From Nitrospira sp. UBA2083 (GTDB taxonomy: Bacteria > Nitrospirota > Nitrospiria > Nitrospirales > Nitrospiraceae), in NCBI GenBank assembly GCA_002331625.1, contig DCZN01000070.1:9166-15879 (forward strand): 6,714 nucleotides of DNA, in the 5' to 3' direction. Position numbers and translations under genes: made by a program. Of this stretch, positions 1-3,943 are shown in pieces. Every line of letters begins with the position of its first letter. The first letter of the stretch is position 1. The notes under the pieces were generated by a model. The model made no database searches and was not told where the DNA came from. It worked only from the letters and a program-made list of their open reading frames with translations.

Positions 1-2373
1 CAGGGGTGTGACAAACGTAATATTCCCGCCCGCCCCCCCAACGGCCTTGGCGGCGACGGTGCTACCCTGCAAGACGACCACTTGGGGATCGATGAAGATA
101 TTTCCGCCGTTTCCCTCGGCTCCTAGGACGGATGTGCTGATGGTGCTCTCCACGAGCCGGATGCGGTCGATGGCTCTGATCGCAATGTCGCCGCCGTTTG
201 CTTGTGGGGTTTGAGTCGTCGTGGTAATGGAGGAACCATTCATCACATCTAGCTGCTGACCAGCGTTGATCGAGATGTGTCCTGCATCGGCGATGCCTGA
301 GTGTGGAATCTGAGGAGTGACGATGCTGCTCGATGTGACCGAGGCGCCGTTGGTCAACATCACCTGATCCGTTGCGTTGACCGTGATCGAGCCGCCTGTT
401 GCGCTTGACGCGGTTCCGGATGTTTCGGCGGATATCTTCCCACTATCCTGAATGGTTAGGGTTCGTGCCGACAGGTCGATGGCACCGCCGGCACCGGACC
501 CGGTGGTGCCGGTGAAGAGACGGCTCCCTTGAGCGATGAGGACGTCGGAGGCTTTGATAACCAGATTGGCTGCATTGGTTGATCCAGAGGTGGCGGTTTC
601 AATGGCTGAATGTTCTGTGAGGCTCAGTCGGCTTTTAAGCATGAGGGAGATATTTTCCGCGACTCGCGTGGAGAAATTATCTCCGTCGATTCTGGACTCG
701 CCCTGAAGTTGTAGATTGTTGGCATCGATTTGAATGCCTCTGAGTGCTCCGGTGCCTCTGGTAGCGTTTAACACCTGAGACATATCGGTCAGCACGATGT
801 CGCCCAACGGCGCCGTGAATGTGATCGCGCCCGCATTCCCGCTACTCTCTATAGTCTGGGATGTGATAAAGCTTGAGGAGACATGTACATCCCCCTGACC
901 GCTGCTGAAGCGGAGATTTCCAGCGTGTCCCGAAGAGGTGTTGGATTCGGAGCTAACAATTGCAGAGTTCAAGTCAATGGTCCCTACAGTCTTTAAGGAA
1001 ATATGGCCCGCGTTTCCTCGACCAACTGTTTGTGTTTGTATTTGTCCAAGGTCTTGAATATGGATGGAGTGGGCCTCAAGGGTGATGTCGCCGCTTCTCC
1101 CCGCTGTGCTTGTCGGTCCAATATTTGACCTGATTCCGGAGAAGGGAAAGGACCCATCAGGGCTCTTTTGTGCCATCTCAAGAACGCCCGGTCCGCCTGC
1201 GATAGTGATGTCGTGAGCCGATATCCGGACGCCCCCGGACCCGTGACTCGATGCGACTGGCCCGCTGGCGTTGCTCTCGAGGACTGCTTTGTTCTCGAGT
1301 GTCGCCTCATGAGCAACATGAATATCAATGCCGTTCCCGAACGGACCGGTGAAGGCCCCTGCGCTCGTGGCCACCGTGTTAGCAGAAACGGTTGAGTCAT
1401 TGATGAGCAAGCGTCCGCTTCGGATCAAAACCGTGCCGCCACCTGCCCCGCTGGTATCGATGACCGATTTGTGCGAGATCTGAATGGTCCCCAGCGCGTC
1501 AGAAGATTGACCAATGGCAAGACGCGCAGTGTCCAACGTCTCGGTTGCGATTTCGCCGGGGGAGGTCACACTCGCGAGGGCAATTCGTCCGCTTGGTGCC
1601 GTGAGCTGAGACGGCTGAACAGAGCCGTGGTTGAGCGTGCCGGATTGAACGGTGATGCTGCCACCGACGAGAGAGATGCCGTTCCCCTTCGGCGCGGTGA
1701 AGTGGCTTCCCTGAACGGCAATGGCCTCAGGGGTCGTCCCCAAGAAACCATAGGCCACAACGGGGGCTGTTGAAAGGAGGGAGTCAGCCGTCACATTCGG
1801 AACGGCGCGAAATTGTCCATTGTCGGCGAGTCGCAGATAGCTCGCGGTGGTGAATGTCACAGAGCCCGCGACGTTGAGCGTGGCATGGGGGCCGAAGACC
1901 ATCCCGGCAGGATTCATCAGAAAGAGATTGGCTGCCGGATAGCTTGTAGTATCGATTGTGCCGAAGATATTGGAGGGGGTTCCCCCCGTGACTCGACCAA
2001 GAATATTGGAGGTCTGCAGGGCAGGCGTCGTGTTCAGGAACTGCGCGGTATCGGAGCGTCCCACGTTGAATTGGTCAAAACTATGAAAGAGATTCACCCC
2101 GTTGTCTGGCCTGGTTCCGCCGGTAATCTGCACTGTGTGACCATTGCGAGTCACGGTGGTCCCAAGATCGCCGGTTCCAGCCGTCGGCGCGATGCTCGTA
2201 GGGCCCTGAGCGAGGATGATTGGACGGTCGCAGTACAACAATGCCCATGCCAGGACGAAGATTGCGACAACACCCCTTGCAGGTGAAGCTGGTTGCAGTC
2301 GGTCGTGCTTGTCTGCCTGATGTATCCTCGAGGTGTGCAGCGATGTCCGTTGTAAAAGCGTCGTACGCGCCAT
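1..2373 (-). CDS. TpsA-type exoprotein: filamentous haemagglutinin N-terminal domain protein, 3' end outside window
   Basis: This is a probable secreted adhesin-like protein of the two-partner secretion (type Vb) class. Such proteins are exported by Sec and then across the outer membrane by a TpsB pore. The frame is open for 791 codons down to position 1 with no stop, so the C-terminus is missing. Residues 1-33 are polar and basic, residues 35-47 form a hydrophobic core (VVAIFVLAWALLY), and a signal peptidase site is plausible after A55 (IILA|Q). The haemagglutination-activity (TPS) domain follows from about residue 57 to 330. It shows NLFHSFDQFNVG (94-105), ILGRVTGG (124-131) and NPAGMVFG (154-161), which is the family's NPNGI-type motif, and then PSGRIALASVTSPGE (260-274). 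From about residue 300 onward there are Gly-rich beta-helix turns of the form GxGGxIxIxA...GSxI, including GGNIFIDPQVVVLQGS (756-771). ATG at 2373 is the first in-frame start after an in-frame TAG about 36 bases upstream. The family assignment is secure; the adhesin role is inferred. Confidence 0.93.
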   Translation of the reverse strand, partial: MARTTLLQRTSLHTSRIHQADKHDRLQPASPARGVVAIFVLAWALLYCDRPIILAQGPTSIAPTAGTGDLGTTVTRNGHTVQITGGTRPDNGVNLFHSFDQFNVGRSDTAQFLNTTPALQTSNILGRVTGGTPSNIFGTIDTTSYPAANLFLMNPAGMVFGPHATLNVAGSVTFTTASYLRLADNGQFRAVPNVTADSLLSTAPVVAYGFLGTTPEAIAVQGSHFTAPKGNGISLVGGSITVQSGTLNHGSVQPSQLTAPSGRIALASVTSPGEIATETLDTARLAIGQSSDALGTIQISHKSVIDTSGAGGGTVLIRSGRLLINDSTVSANTVATSAGAFTGPFGNGIDIHVAHEATLENKAVLESNASGPVASSHGSGGVRISAHDITIAGGPGVLEMAQKSPDGSFPFSGIRSNIGPTSTAGRSGDITLEAHSIHIQDLGQIQTQTVGRGNAGHISLKTVGTIDLNSAIVSSESNTSSGHAGNLRFSSGQGDVHVSSSFITSQTIESSGNAGAITFTAPLGDIVLTDMSQVLNATRGTGALRGIQIDANNLQLQGESRIDGDNFSTRVAENISLMLKSRLSLTEHSAIETATSGSTNAANLVIKASDVLIAQGSRLFTGTTGSGAGGAIDLSARTLTIQDSGKISAETSGTASSATGGSITVNATDQVMLTNGASVTSSSIVTPQIPHSGIADAGHISINAGQQLDVMNGSSITTTTQTPQANGGDIAIRAIDRIRLVESTISTSVLGAEGNGGNIFIDPQVVVLQGSTVAAKAVGGAGGNITFVTPL

Positions 2374-2383
2374 GCGGCGATCA

Positions 2384-2387
2384 CTCC
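2384..2387 (-). promoter_or_regulatory. Ribosome binding site of the TPS exoprotein gene
   Basis: On the minus strand GGAG lies 10 bases before the ATG at 2373, within GGATGGAG. The match is short and the spacing slightly long. It still supports this start, because an in-frame stop lies just upstream and no other ATG or GTG occurs between the two. Confidence 0.5.
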
Positions 2388-2485
2388 ATCCACTGAAAGA
2401 CCACTATCGATGTGCCGAGGTTCAGGAACACGCACGATGCCATCTTTGATGCGTCGTGTGCAAGACGAGAATCTGAGTTGGAGCA

Positions 2486-2514
2486 CGAAACACTTCTCAA
2501 ACCGAAGTGTTTCG
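2486..2514. repeat. Perfect 11-bp inverted repeat upstream of the TPS gene
   Basis: CGAAACACTTC (2486-2496) pairs exactly with GAAGTGTTTCG (2504-2514) across a 7-base loop. It lies about 113 bases upstream of the TPS start codon. There is no T-run on either side, so an ordinary intrinsic terminator is unlikely. An operator for a dimeric regulator or a structured RNA leader is more plausible. The structure is certain; the role is not known. Confidence 0.75.
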
Positions 2515-2643
2515 CGTTTCTACGGAAGATTAATACACGTGTTCCTGCAAACGGGAGGACCGCCTGAATCGGTCAATGATGTCTAATCGGGTCGACGCTA
2601 TCTGCGAGGCCAGGACCAGGGAGACGAGTGAGAGCGCAGCTTG

Positions 2644-2654
2644 CTCACTGTGAG
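2644..2654. repeat. 11-bp perfect palindrome CTCAC-T-GTGAG
   Basis: Five bases each side of a central T are perfectly symmetrical. It lies 6 bases left of the larger GC-rich hairpin at 2661-2687 and may be part of one structured element with it. The size is typical of an operator half-site pair, but short palindromes also arise by chance. Confidence 0.45.
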
Positions 2655-2660
2655 AGGGTA

Positions 2661-2687
2661 GGCCCTCCGCCTGTGCGACGGAGGGCC
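2661..2687. terminator. GC-rich hairpin, possible terminator of the small minus-strand gene
   Basis: GGCCCTCCG (2661-2669) and CGGAGGGCC (2679-2687) form a perfect 9-bp stem with a 9-base loop. It lies 32 bases past the stop codon of the minus-strand gene at 2720-2926, the usual place for a terminator. It also lies between that gene and the TPS gene read in the same direction, so it could uncouple their expression. Neither flank has a T-run: on the minus strand the stem is followed by TACCCTCTCAC. It is therefore not a classical intrinsic terminator, and an mRNA-stabilising or attenuating hairpin is an alternative. Confidence 0.45.
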
Positions 2688-2719
2688 GTATGTCTTGTCG
2701 TGCCTCCTGGAAATCGACA

Positions 2720-2926
2720 CTATGGTGCTGATCCTGGAGGACAGGTACAATAAAACCTCTTCACACATTTCGGAGGGCTGTACGAGTTATCGACGGCACA
2801 ATATAAGCCTGCGGGCCCAGTCGGATTGCCCTGTTGCGGCGTGTGCTCCTGCCAGAGCCCCACAAACAGAAGAGAGGCTACGAATCCAAACAGGGTCGAG
2901 AACCATGTGGCGCGAGATGTGATCAT
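2720..2926 (-). CDS. Small exported cysteine-rich peptide, 68 residues, function unknown
   Basis: I do not recognise a family. The 68-residue product starts MITSRATWFSTLFGFVASLL. It has one basic residue (R5) followed by a hydrophobic stretch at about residues 8-25, which reads as a signal peptide or membrane anchor. The rest is short and polar, rich in Pro, Gly and Gln up to about residue 40. The tail has four cysteines, C43, C54, C60 and C62, in the pattern Cx10Cx5CxC, and ends CTCPPGSAP. Such spacing could hold two disulfides in the periplasm or outside, or bind a metal; this is inference. The ATG at 2926 is chosen because AAGGAG lies 7 bases before it. The longer frame beginning with GTG at 3037 has no such site. 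It stands alone, 346 bases upstream of the TPS gene on the same strand, with a hairpin between them. Confidence 0.65.
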   Translation of the reverse strand: MITSRATWFSTLFGFVASLLFVGLWQEHTPQQGNPTGPAGLYCAVDNSYSPPKCVKRFYCTCPPGSAP

Positions 2927-2933
2927 GGCGTCA

Positions 2934-2939
2934 CTCCTT
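2934..2939 (-). promoter_or_regulatory. Strong Shine-Dalgarno site of the small cysteine-rich gene
   Basis: AAGGAG on the minus strand, 7 bases before the ATG at 2926, is a six-base match to the consensus at near-ideal spacing. It is the best ribosome binding site in the window. It is the main reason to accept the short gene and to prefer this start over the in-frame GTG at 3037. Confidence 0.7.
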
Positions 2940-3402
2940 GTGAATGGTTGTTGGTTGCCTTCGCCCTCAATCGGGGCGCTTATCAGCAAACGCGGCTTGA
3001 GAGAAAGAAATTGGTGACCGGTATGTGTGGCACCCACGGTCTAGCAGTTGATCACCACTTCCTTTCCTGCCTCCTTGGCTCTATGACGAATGGTTTTAGC
3101 AAGGGCCACGCCACTCGCGCAGCGTGAAGCGAATAGGACCATCCCATGATGGAAATACGTAGGTTGTGTGCGCAGTTATCGTCTTCTCCGGTCACACGGG
3201 AGTACGATGGACGGATGCGCGAGACGAGGAGCCGGGTGAATCGAAACAGATTCAGATCCGTATCAAAACCGATTCCTCGACACCACTTGAGGATCCTCAT
3301 CGGTGACGCAGGAATCTCTGAAACGATTGTACTGACCTCAAGCTAACTATAGCGGGGACTTGACGCGGGTTGCGGAAGGTTGCAGACTAGCCGCCTGAAG
3401 CG
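2940..3402. other. Gene-poor stretch upstream of the tRNA
   Basis: Short open frames exist here on both strands, but none has a good ribosome binding site, a recognisable motif or a protein-like composition. The stretch should contain the promoter of the small minus-strand gene and that of the tRNA. A 12-bp perfect palindrome, TGAGGATCCTCA, lies at 3288-3299. No terminator, tRNA or mobile-element end is evident. It could be a decayed gene, but I can identify no ancestor. Confidence 0.5.
3327..3353 (+). promoter_or_regulatory. Weak candidate promoter upstream of tRNA-Arg
   Basis: TTGTAC (3327-3332) and TATAGC (3348-3353) resemble -35 and -10 boxes, but the spacing is short at 15 bases. A second -35-like TTGACG at 3360-3365 has only a poor -10 (CAGACT) 17 bases on. 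The tRNA needs a promoter somewhere in this area; which element is used cannot be told by eye. Confidence 0.25.
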
Positions 3403-3455
3403 CTGAGTGCTCGGAAGTCTAACCCCGTCTTCCGGTCTCAACACTAAGCACTCAG
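3403..3455. repeat. Interrupted inverted repeat just upstream of tRNA-Arg
   Basis: The left arm CTGAGTGCTCGGAAG (3403-3417) pairs completely with CTTCCG (3429-3434) plus AGCACTCAG (3447-3455). The right arm is split by a 12-base bulge at 3435-3446. The octamer GGTCTCAA occurs twice, at 3434-3441 and 3455-3462, and CTTCC recurs near 3465. The structure ends 21 bases before the tRNA. It may be a dispersed palindromic repeat or a folded part of the tRNA leader. Confidence 0.7.
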
Positions 3456-3476
3456 GTCTCAAAACTTCCGAAGATT

Positions 3477-3553
<77 letters not shown>

Positions 3554-3560
3554 TACAGAG

Positions 3561-3580
3561 CTTGCTCGACCCGGAGCCTA
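3561..3580 (+). repeat. Direct repeat copy 1, exact 20-mer
   Basis: CTTGCTCGACCCGGAGCCTA here is identical to 3730-3749. It begins 7 bases after the tRNA CCA. The inner GCTC...GAGC can form a small hairpin. Downstream, GGATAAAACCCTCCAGCGTT (3600-3619) is matched imperfectly by GGATAAAATCATCCAGGGTT at 3694-3713, so the duplicated unit is longer than the 20-mer. Confidence 0.85.
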
Positions 3581-3652
3581 CTCTTTCATTGAAGCGACGG
3601 GATAAAACCCTCCAGCGTTTGCTTTTTACCGAAGATGCCAAGCTTGCTCGTT

Positions 3653-3684
3653 CCGCCGGCTCACCAGGCGGAGCCGTTCTTCAA
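3653..3684 (+). repeat. Diverged middle copy of the repeat header with enlarged hairpin
   Basis: This copy starts CTTGCTCG like the other two and ends in GGAGCC. In between, a CCGCC/GGCGG stem with a 9-base loop replaces the simple CCG core. It may be an expanded version of the same hairpin. The match is partial, so membership of the repeat set is inference. Confidence 0.45.
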
Positions 3685-3729
3685 TATTGCCGGTGGATAA
3701 AATCATCCAGGGTTGGTCCAAAAGCTGTA

Positions 3730-3749
3730 CTTGCTCGACCCGGAGCCTA
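3730..3749 (+). repeat. Direct repeat copy 3, exact 20-mer
   Basis: Identical to 3561-3580 over 20 bases, after which the two copies diverge. Header-to-header distances are 92 bases (copy 1 to 2) and 77 bases (copy 2 to 3), so this is an irregular, decayed tandem array rather than a CRISPR. Confidence 0.85.
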
Positions 3750-3874
3750 GTTCTTGATCCGGACAGTAGCCTGCTTCGAGACCTGCCTGCGCCTCGCCCC
3801 TGCATTCCCGCCAAACTTGTCAGGAACACGTTGCATTCCCTAATAACTTCCTTGGTGCTTCAGACATCTTCCAG

Positions 3875-3904
3875 TAGACATTCATCGGGTCGTTCCCCTA
3901 TAGT
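3875..3904 (+). promoter_or_regulatory. Probable sigma70-type promoter of the DUF748 gene
   Basis: TAGACA (3875-3880) matches the -35 consensus in 5 of 6 positions. TATAGT (3899-3904) matches the -10 in 5 of 6, with an 18-base spacer. Transcription would begin near 3911 and leave an untranslated leader of about 33 bases before the ATG at 3944. This is the best promoter match I found in the window. Confidence 0.5.
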
Positions 3905-3943
3905 TTGATTCTTGTACTTAATCCTCAAAGCGGCTGCTATCTC

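Larger units (their letters stand above)
2374..2719. other. Leader and intergenic region between the TPS gene and the small cysteine-rich gene
   Basis: I see no convincing gene in these 346 bases. They should contain the promoter and 5' leader of the TPS gene and the 3' end of the small gene, since both are read on the minus strand. Three inverted repeats are annotated separately. The decamer CAGGAACACG occurs at 2423-2432 and again in inverted orientation at 2538-2547. An 8-base palindrome, ACACGTGT, lies at 2535-2542. On the minus strand a TATTAA at 2534-2529 could serve as a -10 element, but I found no matching -35, so I do not call a promoter. Confidence 0.6.
3554..3943. other. Intergenic region between tRNA-Arg and the DUF748 gene
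   Basis: This stretch holds degenerate direct repeats (3561-3749) and the putative promoter of the DUF748 gene. The short open frames on either strand lack ribosome binding sites and overlap the repeats, so I call none of them. The decamer CAGGAACACG, also found upstream of the TPS gene, lies at 3821-3830. No integrase or att duplication of the tRNA 3' end is seen. Confidence 0.55.

Noticed and set aside
1471..2286. Plus-strand open frames opposite the exoprotein (for example 1471-1773 and 1813-2286)
   Set aside because: They are antisense shadows of a continuous minus-strand frame with clear TPS-family motifs. They have no ribosome sites or protein-like composition.
2689..2730. A 13-codon plus-strand frame after GGAGGG in the GC-rich hairpin
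   Set aside because: The purine run is one arm of the hairpin, the frame is very short, and it overlaps the end of the minus-strand gene.
2720..3037. The longer 105-residue version of the small minus-strand gene, starting at GTG 3037
   Set aside because: It has no Shine-Dalgarno site, and its first 37 residues would bury the signal-like segment. The internal ATG at 2926 has a perfect site.
3028..3045. Sigma54-type promoter around TGGCAC
   Set aside because: The required GC is not at the 10-base spacing after GG; the bases there are CT.
3052..3346. Short frames on both strands (minus 3052-3300, plus 3146-3346, and a GTG-started 36-codon frame within the latter near 3236)
   Set aside because: Ribosome sites are weak or poorly spaced, there is no recognisable motif, and the composition is rich in Arg and Ser.
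3598..3628. Intrinsic terminator for tRNA-Arg (GGGATAAAACCC followed by CTTTTT)
   Set aside because: The stem is only 3 bp and the T-run lies about 15 bases beyond it, so the structure is too weak to call.
3561..3749. CRISPR array
   Set aside because: There are only three copies, of which only two are identical. Spacing is irregular (92 and 77 bases), parts of the would-be spacers are themselves similar, and no cas genes are present.
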